Source of the DNA: Hyphomicrobiales bacterium
GTDB taxonomy: Bacteria; Pseudomonadota; Alphaproteobacteria; Rhizobiales; Rhizobiaceae
DNA: 64,000 nt
NCBI GenBank assembly: GCA_900470195.1
Contig: UEIJ01000022.1
Location: 27,833-91,832 of the forward strand
Direction: 5' to 3'
In this document: positions 18,039-25,753 of the stretch, piece after piece
Numbering within the stretch: position 1 is the stretch's first letter
How the letters are laid out: every line of letters begins with the position of its first letter
Notes under the pieces: generated by a model
Database searches by the model: none
Told to the model about the DNA's origin: nothing
The model's input: the letters and a program-made list of their open reading frames with translations, nothing else
Program-made: the position numbers and the translations under genes

Positions 18039-18224
18039 TCAATGAGCCGGCCGGCGATCGTACGGGTCGAATTCGTGAATGATATCCAGATCGTCGTCGG
18101 CTTCGATTTCGTCGCTTACGACGACGCCGAATTCATCGCCGGACCTGAACAGCGTCACCGGGACCATGAGGGTGCGGGCAAGTGCGAAAGCGTGCGATTG
18201 AGCGAGTGCAATATCCTGTGCCAT
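18039..18224 (-). CDS. small acidic hypothetical protein
   Basis: A 61-aa protein with an N-terminal helix and an acidic C-terminal half (DEIEADDDLDIIHEFDPYDRR). It is supported by a strong GGAGG 9 bases before the ATG and by a GC-rich leader hairpin of the same design as that of ardC. Small acidic proteins in such clusters can be DNA mimics or antirestriction factors, but nothing here proves it. Confidence 0.6.
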   Translation of the reverse strand: MAQDIALAQSHAFALARTLMVPVTLFRSGDEFGVVVSDEIEADDDLDIIHEFDPYDRRPAH

Positions 18225-18821
18225 GTGAGAAACCTCCGTCCGGAGCGGGCCGATCCCGCTCGATGGCTCCTCGAAGGACCGGGGACGGTCGCGATCACCG
18301 CGAAGGCGAAGCCGAGTGGCCGCACGCTTGCGTAGCGGACCCCGACAGAGGGTTGATCGACGGAGATCCGGCCCTGGTCCAGGACGCCATCAATCGAAAG
18401 CGGGATTGGCTTGCTTCGGAGGGCCAGGCGGTTTTTCGGCACGGGTCGTTCACCTGCACACAGCTCGATGCTTAGCGGTGACCGGCGCCTTGCTGATCGG
18501 CAATCACCTTGACGGCCTCGAAGTTCAAATCGCAGGACGCGGTTCGATGCGGGTGATTTCGTTGGCGAGCTTGGCCCGATGCCAATATCCGGCGACATCC
18601 GGGATGACCGGCGAGGTCGCTCAGCCCCCTATGAAAACCAGAGGCGTATGCGCGGTACTGGGCGAAACCTGTTCCGAGATCCGCGATCGGCGCGATATGC
18701 TCACACCAAAACCGCAAGCTGGCACCCGGTCCACGACTTTATTGAAAAGATCAGGGAGGCCTTTGACGCGCGCGAGTCAACTGGTCAGAAGTCGGATAAT
18801 GAGCCCACTGCTACAATCGAC
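18225..18821. other. gene-poor junction before the ubiquitin-like operon
   Basis: About 600 bases. The first part is the leader of the 61-aa gene. An 81-codon minus-strand frame (18472-18717) has no recognisable motif or good ribosome site and may be a remnant. This is where the GC-rich plasmid cluster gives way to the less GC-rich ubiquitin-like operon, so it may be an insertion junction. I found no clear repeats or att site. Confidence 0.4.
18243..18261 (-). promoter_or_regulatory. leader hairpin upstream of the 61-aa gene
   Basis: 7-bp stem GAGCGGG / CCCGCTC around the 5-nt loop ATCGG (minus-strand reading), followed by the gene's GGAGG. Same loop and stem length as the ardC leader hairpin at 1363-1381, with a different stem sequence. 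Confidence 0.4.
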
Positions 18822-19163
18822 TCAAGTCCAATGAACTCGGCCGCGCCTGAACCAGAAGTGAACACCGCAGTCCTTCTTCCGCCAAACCGATGGGTGCAAC
18901 GATGCCGTCCCGTTGTCATGGCAAGTGATTTTCCAGCACGGCCGCTCGTCCGGAAGAAGGTTCATGTGGAGAATGTGATCGTGACAGCGTGGACAAAGCA
19001 TGGCCGCCTGTTCTTCGAAGCCGTCCTCCTCCACTACATAGATGGCCTTTCTTTTCAGCTTCTCCGGCAGAATGGCCTGGACCACGATGGTTTTATAGGG
19101 TGGGTTAAACCAACGGACAAACAGAAGCCCCAGCCAGGTCAAGAATTGAGCGACCCACTTCAT
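18822..19163 (-). CDS. DUF6527 zinc-binding protein of a ubiquitin-like system
   Basis: A 113-aa protein. A hydrophobic N-terminal helix (AQFLTWLGLLFVRWF) is followed by cysteine pairs: CPRC at 57-60, then C76, C81, C99 with nearby His. LLPDERPCWK, LHPSVWRKKDCGVHFWF is the DUF6527 signature as I recall it. This family is found beside bacterial E1/E2/Ubl genes. Its start overlaps the stop of the E1 gene (ATGA), making it the last gene of the operon. It could be a ligase-like or structural partner, but its role is unknown. Confidence 0.75.
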   Translation of the reverse strand: MKWVAQFLTWLGLLFVRWFNPPYKTIVVQAILPEKLKRKAIYVVEEDGFEEQAAMLCPRCHDHILHMNLLPDERPCWKITCHDNGTASLHPSVWRKKDCGVHFWFRRGRVHWT

Positions 19164-20572
19164 TGAATGCGCCTTCCAAGTTCCGGCATTCCGAGAAGCG
19201 GTCTGGTATCCCCGAAGCCAGTCTTCGGCAATAGGATCGGGCAGATCCCGGCTTCGCTTTCGCAGATAAGCTCCATGCTCGCGAGGCTAAAGGTAACGCT
19301 CGCATACTCCCGGTTCGGCAACTCCCGGAAAGGATGAAGCCGCGCAAGAAATTCATCGACCGCAAGAGCTGCCGCGAGCATGTTGACACTGATCACCGCC
19401 GGTCGACGATTGACAACGCCACGAATGTATCCCTCTTCCAGTTGCCGCCTGTGGGCATCCGGATCGGTACGGCGAAGACCTGCCGCCGCAACGTCTTCCA
19501 TCGAGAACAGATCGCGGCTCATGAGCGATGACCGGCCGGGCTGCAGATAGTGAATTGTGCCGCAAACTTCACGAATCTGGCCACGGTTATATCCGTCGCG
19601 GACAGCATCAAGCCGGATACCGACATCGAAGTACGGGATGAGATACTGGCTAGCGATACAGTTCAGGAGATACCGTCCATCTACTGTATCCATGCAACCG
19701 AAGAGCACGTCGCATTGGGCAATGGTCTGAACGACGTCGGGATCCCAGAGATTATGCGGCAGCCGAACAACCTTAGTGCCCAGGCCTATCCGCTCGATCG
19801 CATCGCCGAGAACGTCGACCTTCTTATGTCCGGCCTTTGCGTCATCCATGGTCGAATTGATGACCCGATTTACATTGCGGTCTTCAATCGGGTCATCGTC
19901 AACGATGATAAGTTCGCCAACACCAAGACGCACCAACTGTTCAATAACGGGGCTGCCGGTGCCGGAGCAACCCACGACGCCGATCGACAACCTGCGGAGC
20001 CGCTCGATTGTGCCCTCATCGAAGGCTAGCGCATGCGAAGCGACAAAGCTCGGCATCTCCACATCTCCGGTATTTGGATACCAGAATAACAGATCGTCGC
20101 CGGCAACGCTGATGCCACTGATAGTTCGCATCTCATTGTCACCGACGAGCACGCGACCGAACATTTCCCCGGTTGGAAGCATGACGACACTGCCATGGGG
20201 TATATCGGCTTCCACCCAGCCTCGGATCATGGGCAGGAGCTTGTGATCGCCGGTGTCATCGACGTCCGAAAACTTTGGATAGCCACCCGGATGGCTGTGG
20301 ATCTTCACAACCGAAAGCCCCTTCTCAGTGGCTCGATCCAAAATGCCGGCAATATAATCGGGGCTCCAAACGACACCGATTGGGGATCGTTCGAGACATT
20401 CCTCATACGGAATGTCGTGTATCTCCCGTACTGTGAGTCGCTGGCTGCGATCGCCGTCCCGCCGACCGCAGAGGAGGATGGCAACGGCCTCGTAGCCGTC
20501 ACCGGGGAACAAAAAGCTCTTCAGATGAGCATGTTGATCACCCGAGAGTGCGAGCGTTACCTTGCCGGGCAT
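19160..20572 (-). CDS. JAB deubiquitinase-E1 activating enzyme fusion (ThiF family)
   Basis: A 470-aa two-domain enzyme. The N-terminal JAB/JAMM isopeptidase (about 1-160) has Glu29 and the metal motif KIHSHPGG..FSDVD (His92, His94, Ser102, Asp105). The C-terminal E1 domain has the nucleotide loop GVVGCSGTGS at about 198-207, VDDDPIEDRNVNR, and a candidate catalytic Cys337 in REVCGTIHYL. It would adenylate the Ubl and pass it to the E2, while the JAB domain matures or removes the Ubl. It overlaps the E2 gene by 16 bases. Fusion of the two activities fits co-regulated conjugation and deconjugation. Confidence 0.9.
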   Translation of the reverse strand: MPGKVTLALSGDQHAHLKSFLFPGDGYEAVAILLCGRRDGDRSQRLTVREIHDIPYEECLERSPIGVVWSPDYIAGILDRATEKGLSVVKIHSHPGGYPKFSDVDDTGDHKLLPMIRGWVEADIPHGSVVMLPTGEMFGRVLVGDNEMRTISGISVAGDDLLFWYPNTGDVEMPSFVASHALAFDEGTIERLRRLSIGVVGCSGTGSPVIEQLVRLGVGELIIVDDDPIEDRNVNRVINSTMDDAKAGHKKVDVLGDAIERIGLGTKVVRLPHNLWDPDVVQTIAQCDVLFGCMDTVDGRYLLNCIASQYLIPYFDVGIRLDAVRDGYNRGQIREVCGTIHYLQPGRSSLMSRDLFSMEDVAAAGLRRTDPDAHRRQLEEGYIRGVVNRRPAVISVNMLAAALAVDEFLARLHPFRELPNREYASVTFSLASMELICESEAGICPILLPKTGFGDTRPLLGMPELGRRIQ

Positions 20573-20970
20573 TTATCGAACTCCCGCTCCAGCCATTCCT
20601 CGATCAGGAAAATATGGGTTCCCAGATTGTCGAAACCGATCTTCCACGGATTGGCCGCAGTGCGATGTCGCGACCAGCGTTGGTAGATCTTGCCATCCAA
20701 TGGCTGCTGCGCGTCGGAACAGCCTATCGGCTGGCCATCAAGGCGCTTGAGCGGCGGATAGAAATAGACCATGTCGAGTTGAGCATTGGGATAACCGGCC
20801 TCAATCCGAATGGCGGCCGTAACCGTTTCGTGATTATAGCCCTTGGGCACCGTAAAATTGTGAATGAGGACCCAGTGCGAACCGTCAATGATGGTTTCCC
20901 AAGGGCGTTCATAGGTGGTGAGAAATTCCTCGTCTTCCGCACCGAGATCGAAACTGCGCCGCATCTCCAT
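20557..20970 (-). CDS. E2-like conjugating protein (prokaryotic E2 family E type)
   Basis: A 137-aa protein. The core reads YNHETVTAAIRIEAGYPNAQLDMVYFYPPL, followed by PIGCSDAQQPLDGKIYQRWSRHR with Cys84 as the likely thioester cysteine and His102 nearby, then NPWKIGFDNLGTHIFLIEEWL. This is the prokaryotic E2-E pattern, commonly paired with multi-ubiquitin domain proteins and JAB-E1 fusions. It lies 4 bp after the Ubl gene and overlaps the E1 gene. Confidence 0.82.
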   Translation of the reverse strand: MEMRRSFDLGAEDEEFLTTYERPWETIIDGSHWVLIHNFTVPKGYNHETVTAAIRIEAGYPNAQLDMVYFYPPLKRLDGQPIGCSDAQQPLDGKIYQRWSRHRTAANPWKIGFDNLGTHIFLIEEWLEREFDKCPAR

Positions 20971-20974
20971 CCGC

Positions 20975-21310
20975 TCAGCCCTCCGTCTGATCCCGCGGCA
21001 GCGCCTTGAACTTCTCGATACCCTTGCGACGCAAGTCGACCTCCTCGTCGAGGGAAATCTTCTCGGGACGCTCGCCAGCCATCTTCAGTCGCAGGGTATA
21101 GTCCTTGGCAGGAAGAAGACCTGCGAGGGTTAGAATCTCCGCACCCGTGGGATTGGGCTTCTGAATGACATACGACTTGCCGTTGATTTGCAAGCGATAG
21201 CCCTTCGCGAGCGGAGGCTGCTTGCCCAACTTGGCATACTCTTCGAGATCGATGATGTCGTCGAGGATCTTCTCCTCACCCGGGTCGTCGCCCTTATCAT
21301 GCATGTCCAT
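20975..21310 (-). CDS. ubiquitin-like modifier (multi-ubiquitin domain family)
   Basis: A 111-aa protein. After an acidic N-terminal tail comes one beta-grasp domain of the Multi_ubiq type: YRLQINGKSYVIQKPNPTG, ILTLAGLLPAKDYTLRLKM, KISLDEEVDLRRKGIEKF. Only one domain copy is present although the family often has tandem copies. The C-terminus ends RDQTEG without a di-Gly, so either a single terminal Gly is used or processing occurs. It is the first gene of the operon, with AAGG/AAAGG just before the ATG. Confidence 0.82.
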   Translation of the reverse strand: MDMHDKGDDPGEEKILDDIIDLEEYAKLGKQPPLAKGYRLQINGKSYVIQKPNPTGAEILTLAGLLPAKDYTLRLKMAGERPEKISLDEEVDLRRKGIEKFKALPRDQTEG

Positions 21311-21376
21311 ACCTTTTGTCCTTCATATGTTGCAGTCGACCTCGTCGACCAATGCACGCATGATCTCACAAGCCTG

Positions 21377-21390
21377 CTTGATATGTCAAG
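21377..21390. promoter_or_regulatory. operator candidate between Ubl operon and XRE gene
   Basis: CTTGA, TATG, TCAAG is a perfect 5-bp inverted repeat. It overlaps a minus-strand TTGACA (21384-21389) that could be the -35 of the Ubl operon. A dimeric XRE repressor bound here would shut that promoter. This is inferred from position. Confidence 0.45.
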
Positions 21391-21405
21391 CAACAATTAG
21401 CGCGC

Positions 21406-21434
21406 TTGACAGAATGAGCAAATCGGCGTATTAT
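21406..21434 (+). promoter_or_regulatory. sigma-70 type promoter of the XRE gene
   Basis: TTGACA at 21406-21411 and TATTAT at 21429-21434 with a 17-bp spacer: near-consensus, unusually strong-looking for this window. Transcription would begin about 25-30 bases before the XRE start at 21466. Confidence 0.65.
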
Positions 21435-21465
21435 CACAGACAAATCAATATGTTAATAGATCGTT

Positions 21466-21837
21466 ATGAATCAGGGCACTAAACAAAGGCCGGCGGCCCT
21501 TCCGAGTCTCGGGCAATATCTCGCTTCAATACGTGAAGATCGGGGTATGAAACTGAGAGAGGTCGAGTCGGCAACAAAGCGCGAAGTTTCAAACGCTTAT
21601 CTCAGCCAAATCGAGAACGGCAAGATCAAGAAACCGTCCCCGAATGTTCTTCATTCTCTCGCGGTCGTCTATAAAATCAACTACGAGCAATTGATGACGA
21701 TGGCGGGCTATGCGGTCACGTCGAAGACACAAAAAACCGATCATCCGGCCCGCAATAGCTTCACCGAGCTTAATCTAAGTCCCGAAGAAGACGCAAAACT
21801 GCTTGAATATCTTCGTTTTCTGCGAAGCACGAAATAG
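21466..21837 (+). CDS. XRE-family transcriptional regulator
   Basis: A 123-aa protein with a helix-turn-helix domain at about 14-72: LGQYLASIREDRGMKLREVESATKREVSNAYLSQIENGKIKKPSPNVLHSLAVVY. The C-terminal tail is short and charged. It is transcribed divergently from the Ubl operon across a 155-bp region holding promoters and a palindrome, so it most likely represses that operon and itself. It converges with the protease gene, 3 bp between stops, and might regulate that transcript only indirectly. Confidence 0.85.
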   Translation: MNQGTKQRPAALPSLGQYLASIREDRGMKLREVESATKREVSNAYLSQIENGKIKKPSPNVLHSLAVVYKINYEQLMTMAGYAVTSKTQKTDHPARNSFTELNLSPEEDAKLLEYLRFLRSTK

Positions 21838-21840
21838 GCG

Positions 21841-24063
21841 TTAGGTCCGCACCGGAATATCGATGACGGGTCTGATCGGCTCAAGGACGGTCGCGTATTT
21901 GCGGACGATTTGGTCGTAGAGATCGGCGACTTTCTTCGCCCGTACCGTGATGACCAGCGCATAGGCCAGTTGCTCGTCAGGCGAGAAGTTGCGCCCCTCG
22001 AGCCGGGCATTGTAGTGAATGTCAAAGCACGGGCGGCTCAGGCTCTTGCCCTGAAACCGCCTGGAAGCGTGCAGGCAGTTTTCCCATTTCCAGGCATCGC
22101 GACGGAGCTCGTCCTCGCCCGCATCGAGACCCGGGTCGCCAAAAAACGATTTCGAGTTTGCGTGGACCTGTTCTTCCGCCTTGAACTTCCCATCATGGGG
22201 ACGGAAGGTCGCAATCAGGCCTGCCCGCGTGTAATTGCCGGGATGGTGAGGGTCCGTTTGGCATTTATAGCAGAGCGTTGCCGAAATTTCGACCATGCCG
22301 GCGAGTTCTGCATCGGGCATAGGAACGGCGGCGCGGATATATTTCGCTGGCGATATGCTGCCCTGATAAATCACACGGATCGCGTTGTCGTCGCACAGGA
22401 CGATGTCATCGATTGTGCGCGCCACCCTCCCCCAGCCGACTTCCGCATGCGGCAGATCGCTTGGTTCAGCTGAATGGATCAAAAGCGCCCGCACCGCAAG
22501 GAGATTCACCGAATCGCCAAAATGCGCCCGCAATCCGGTACCTAGCCGCAGCGTACTGGGTGCGGCGAAAGAAGTTCCTCCGGTCGGCTCAAGCTTAGGG
22601 ATCGGCCCTTCAGCGACGACAAGAAATGGCCGCGGCAGAGATCCCCCGAATTCTACGATATCGGGCTTGATAAGGCCGGGACTGCGCCCGGGGCCGACGG
22701 CACTATAAGCCGCCCTCTGCCAGGGCGTTCCGGGTGAATCTGCTGCGCCGACGGCCAACGCATTGACACAGTCTGCTGGTACCTGGATTCGGTTGAAGCC
22801 CATCAGGGCGTCCCCTTCGCCGTTATTGCCCACGGCGATCGTGGCAAGCGTGTCGTTGAGTGCGAAGCGCTCATCCAGAACCGCAGTCCAGGCTTGCACG
22901 TCGTCGTCCTCGATAGAGAGGCTCGGACCAATGCTGATGTTGACGAAGTCGTATGCCTGATTGTTCAAAACGTAGTCTATGCGCTCCAGCGCCTCGTAGA
23001 GCTCGTGCGGATCCTGTCCCGGCTCAGCGTCAAGCACACGGTAATGGTCGACATTGCAATAGGGGACATCGATCGGCTTGGTGGGATCGAGCGAGCCGAA
23101 AAGAAGAGCAGAGGTGACCTGCAAGCCGTGGTTCACCAAAAAGGAGTGGGACGCGCCGACGTGTTGCCCCTCGATTGCAGTTACCCAGGGATCGAGTACA
23201 TGGTCATCAGGTAGCCCGCCGTCAAAAACCGCAGCTCTGATAGAGGGATCGACGGCCGGCTCGGTTGGTAGTCGGATGGACTGCGATGGCAACCCGGAGG
23301 TTCGGAACGCTGGCCGCAAGATCCGCAGCCTTGGCATTTGCCGGATTGCGCGAACGATCGTGAAAGTGGCAATGTCGTCGGCGAGGTCGACTGGTGCCTC
23401 GATTTCGACAAAGCAAAGTCCGCCGGCGTAGAAGCGCTTGGTCAGATCCTGCTCAACACCCAGGGATTCAAGGTAGGCTTCAAACGCAGGTAAAGTCTCT
23501 ATTTCTCCAAGGAGGGGATCGGTATGTAGGACAACTTCGAAGACAGCCTCCTTGCTTTTCGGCAAGGGCCCTTTGATTTTGTCCTCAACGGTTGGTGCCG
23601 CGATCTCCTCGATCGTGATCATGTCTTCGGCAAGATTGGTACCTTCGTTCCACTGCGGCAGCGCGCCTTGCCATTGGCGGAAAGCTGATCTTGGCCCAAG
23701 TAGGAAGAGCTCGGTCGTCAGCGTTTCGGTAGGTTCACGCCCTTTGGATTTTTTGGCCGGCGTAATCCGGCGCGGTCGGCTGCCAACAGCCAGTAGGCCC
23801 GTCTGTCTCAACAAGGCTGCAGGATAAAAGGATTTGGCGATATATTCTGGGTTTAACGTTACAGACGCGACGGCGTGATCCTTAGGGCATGCCGTCGCAG
23901 GCAACTCATTAAGGATATCGACTGTCGTTGAAAGCATCGGCGACAGGCGAGCACGGGCCTCCGAGAAGGTGTAGGGTGCCACCTTATTGGGTGGCCCGCT
24001 TCGCACGATAACGTCGCTGGTAAGCCGTTCACCTTTGCCCAAAAGGAAGTTGCGCTTCGCCAT
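21841..24063 (-). CDS. subtilisin-like S8 serine protease
   Basis: A 740-aa protein with a complete S8 triad: Asp281 (AAVFDGG), His312 (NHGLQVTSALLFG), Ser498 (GGTSFAAP), and an oxyanion Asn in AVGNNGEGD (about 413). There is no signal peptide, so it acts in the cytoplasm. About 270 N-terminal residues form an extra domain of unknown type, and about 200 C-terminal residues follow the catalytic part. The ATG at 24063 (MAKRNFLLGK) is preferred over an upstream one. It overlaps the AAA ATPase gene by 35 bases, so the two are coupled. Protease and ATPase pairs of this kind occur in defence regions; targets are unknown. Confidence 0.88.
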   Translation of the reverse strand: MAKRNFLLGKGERLTSDVIVRSGPPNKVAPYTFSEARARLSPMLSTTVDILNELPATACPKDHAVASVTLNPEYIAKSFYPAALLRQTGLLAVGSRPRRITPAKKSKGREPTETLTTELFLLGPRSAFRQWQGALPQWNEGTNLAEDMITIEEIAAPTVEDKIKGPLPKSKEAVFEVVLHTDPLLGEIETLPAFEAYLESLGVEQDLTKRFYAGGLCFVEIEAPVDLADDIATFTIVRAIRQMPRLRILRPAFRTSGLPSQSIRLPTEPAVDPSIRAAVFDGGLPDDHVLDPWVTAIEGQHVGASHSFLVNHGLQVTSALLFGSLDPTKPIDVPYCNVDHYRVLDAEPGQDPHELYEALERIDYVLNNQAYDFVNISIGPSLSIEDDDVQAWTAVLDERFALNDTLATIAVGNNGEGDALMGFNRIQVPADCVNALAVGAADSPGTPWQRAAYSAVGPGRSPGLIKPDIVEFGGSLPRPFLVVAEGPIPKLEPTGGTSFAAPSTLRLGTGLRAHFGDSVNLLAVRALLIHSAEPSDLPHAEVGWGRVARTIDDIVLCDDNAIRVIYQGSISPAKYIRAAVPMPDAELAGMVEISATLCYKCQTDPHHPGNYTRAGLIATFRPHDGKFKAEEQVHANSKSFFGDPGLDAGEDELRRDAWKWENCLHASRRFQGKSLSRPCFDIHYNARLEGRNFSPDEQLAYALVITVRAKKVADLYDQIVRKYATVLEPIRPVIDIPVRT

Positions 24064-25192
24064 CCTGTTTCCGCTTTCCCCTCGGCTTCGCCTTGGGTTT
24101 CGAAGGTTCACCTCTAATCGTCTCGCGCGCAACACCGGTAAATTCGTGTGCAGCGCGTTGTGACATCAGCTTCTCGCCAGCCAGCGTCCGCGCCAGAGCG
24201 ATTCGTTCCGGCTTGGGCATCTGGTCCAGGCGGATGAGATCCTTCAGATGGGTCGTCAAGTCGCCGCCGCGAATGGCTGTGAGCCGTCGCGCCGATTTAA
24301 GATCTCGATCGATATCGCTGAAGGATTTGCCGCGCATGGCCCCCGCCAATACTGCAGCCCATTCGTCTGCCTTTTCCGTATGGGAGGCAAGGGAAGCCTT
24401 CACGAAGACCGCGATTGCCTGCGGATCTGGCATCGGAAACTCGATCGCGTGATCGAAACGTCGCCAGATTGCAGGATCGAGAAGTTCTGAGTGATTGGTC
24501 GCTGCCAAAAGTAAGCCAGTTGCCGGCCAGTCGTCGATCTCCTGGATGAGGACCGTGACGAGTCGCTTCAATTCCCCTATTTCGCCGCGATCGTCCCGGC
24601 GCTTAGCAATGGCGTCCAACTCGTCGAGTAGCAGGACACACTGCATCGATTTTGCGTAGTCGAGAACATGCCGAAGGTTGGTGCCAGTTCGGCCGAGATA
24701 GCTGCTCATAACGGCGGCGAGGTCGAGGATTAGTAACGGCCGGTTGAGCGACCGTGCGATCCACCGCGCAGCCATGGTTTTGCCCACACCAGGCGGGCCT
24801 GTGAAAATTGCCGAACGTGTCGGCTCCAAGCCCACTTTCAGGAGGGCTTCCAAGTGGGTACGCTCATCAACAATGCGCTCTAGCGACTTTCCGAGTTCCA
24901 GCGAGAAAACCGGCTCATGATCGAGCGCCGGCGTCTCTTCAATCCGCAATAGCGAAAAGCGGGTGTCTGCATCAGTGGGCAGCACCGCCTCAGTTTGGCG
25001 ACGCAGTGGCGAAGCCCGGGTCGGCGCCTCACGCATGAGTTCGATGAGGCCCGTCGCGAGTTCCGGCGCGTTATCGCGATGCGTCTTGGCCATGCGATGC
25101 ACCATCTGCATGACATCCTGCGTCCTTCCAGAAAGTGCTATGCGAGCCAAGTTCAGGATATCTTTTTCCAGTTTTGATGCCACAGCTGCCAC
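24029..25192 (-). CDS. AAA+ ATPase partnered with S8 protease
   Basis: A 387-aa AAA+ protein: Walker A GPPGVGKT at 132-139, Walker B VLLLDELDAIAKRR at about 186-199, sensor-1 LLLAATNHSELLD and an Arg-finger-type RRFDHAIEFPMP segment. The N-terminal ~100 residues are helical and probably bind the partner. The C-terminus is basic (KPKAKPRGKRKQDG). By analogy with other AAA-protease pairs it may deliver substrates to, or switch on, the S8 protease. Confidence 0.88.
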   Translation of the reverse strand: MAAVASKLEKDILNLARIALSGRTQDVMQMVHRMAKTHRDNAPELATGLIELMREAPTRASPLRRQTEAVLPTDADTRFSLLRIEETPALDHEPVFSLELGKSLERIVDERTHLEALLKVGLEPTRSAIFTGPPGVGKTMAARWIARSLNRPLLILDLAAVMSSYLGRTGTNLRHVLDYAKSMQCVLLLDELDAIAKRRDDRGEIGELKRLVTVLIQEIDDWPATGLLLAATNHSELLDPAIWRRFDHAIEFPMPDPQAIAVFVKASLASHTEKADEWAAVLAGAMRGKSFSDIDRDLKSARRLTAIRGGDLTTHLKDLIRLDQMPKPERIALARTLAGEKLMSQRAAHEFTGVARETIRGEPSKPKAKPRGKRKQDGEAQLPFGQR

Positions 25193-25753
25193 GAGCGTTT
25201 CCGATCTCTTCGGTCATGATTTATAATCATCTGCGGAAGATTTTCCACCTAGATCGGTTAATTTTTCTTCCACTGGCGTCTAAACACATATTTTAGTTAC
25301 GTTATTTTTGGAAGGTGGCGCCGTCGGCGACGCGCCTGGTTTGACTACCATTTGATCACGAGCAGAGATCGCTCGAGGCGGTCGAGTTCCCGAAGCGCCT
25401 TCGCCAATTGGCTGGCCTGGATGCCACCGCGAGCTTCTCGAGGATCGCCGAGGGGACGACGGAACGTGTCGTGATCGACGCCGCCAGATGAATACTCGCG
25501 AATAGGGGCTGTATTGATCGGAGCGTCGATATGGTTCCCAGCGCGGGATGCGAAGCGCTTGCCGGTTAGGGCGCGAAGACGTGATCGCTGGCGCCGCCGG
25601 TATCGGTAAAAAGCTCTACGATCTCAAGGATCGTGTCGTGGTCGAGAGCGTCGAGTACATAGGGTGCCTCGCTCTCGGTCGAGCTGATCAGCAGAATGCT
25701 GAAATATGTTGCCACGCTTTAGGCCCCTCCAATAGCAAGTCCGCGTGGAGGCA
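25193..25753. other. gene-free gap with transposase relic
   Basis: About 560 bases between the AAA gene start and the 236-aa gene stop. The first ~120 bases are A+T-richer and probably hold the promoter of the AAA-protease pair. Most of the rest is the Tn3 relic. No intact gene. Confidence 0.6.
25345..25718 (-). pseudogene. decayed Tn3-family transposase fragment
   Basis: Reading the minus strand gives STESEAPYVLDALDHD and LFTDTGGASDHVFA, followed after a stop and frame change by QLAKALRELDRLERSLLVIKW. These match the C-terminal third of Tn3-family TnpA (the intact tnpA here has ASEAPYILDGLL, FADTGGFTDHVFA and ELATALREVGRIERTLFMIDW). Internal deletion and frameshift make it a relic. It differs clearly from the intact transposase and so stems from an older insertion. 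It separates the protease pair from the restriction system. Confidence 0.8.

Noticed and set aside
18472..18717. 81-codon minus frame in the gap before the Ubl operon
   Set aside because: No motif, no convincing ribosome site; could be a remnant but not supportable as a gene.
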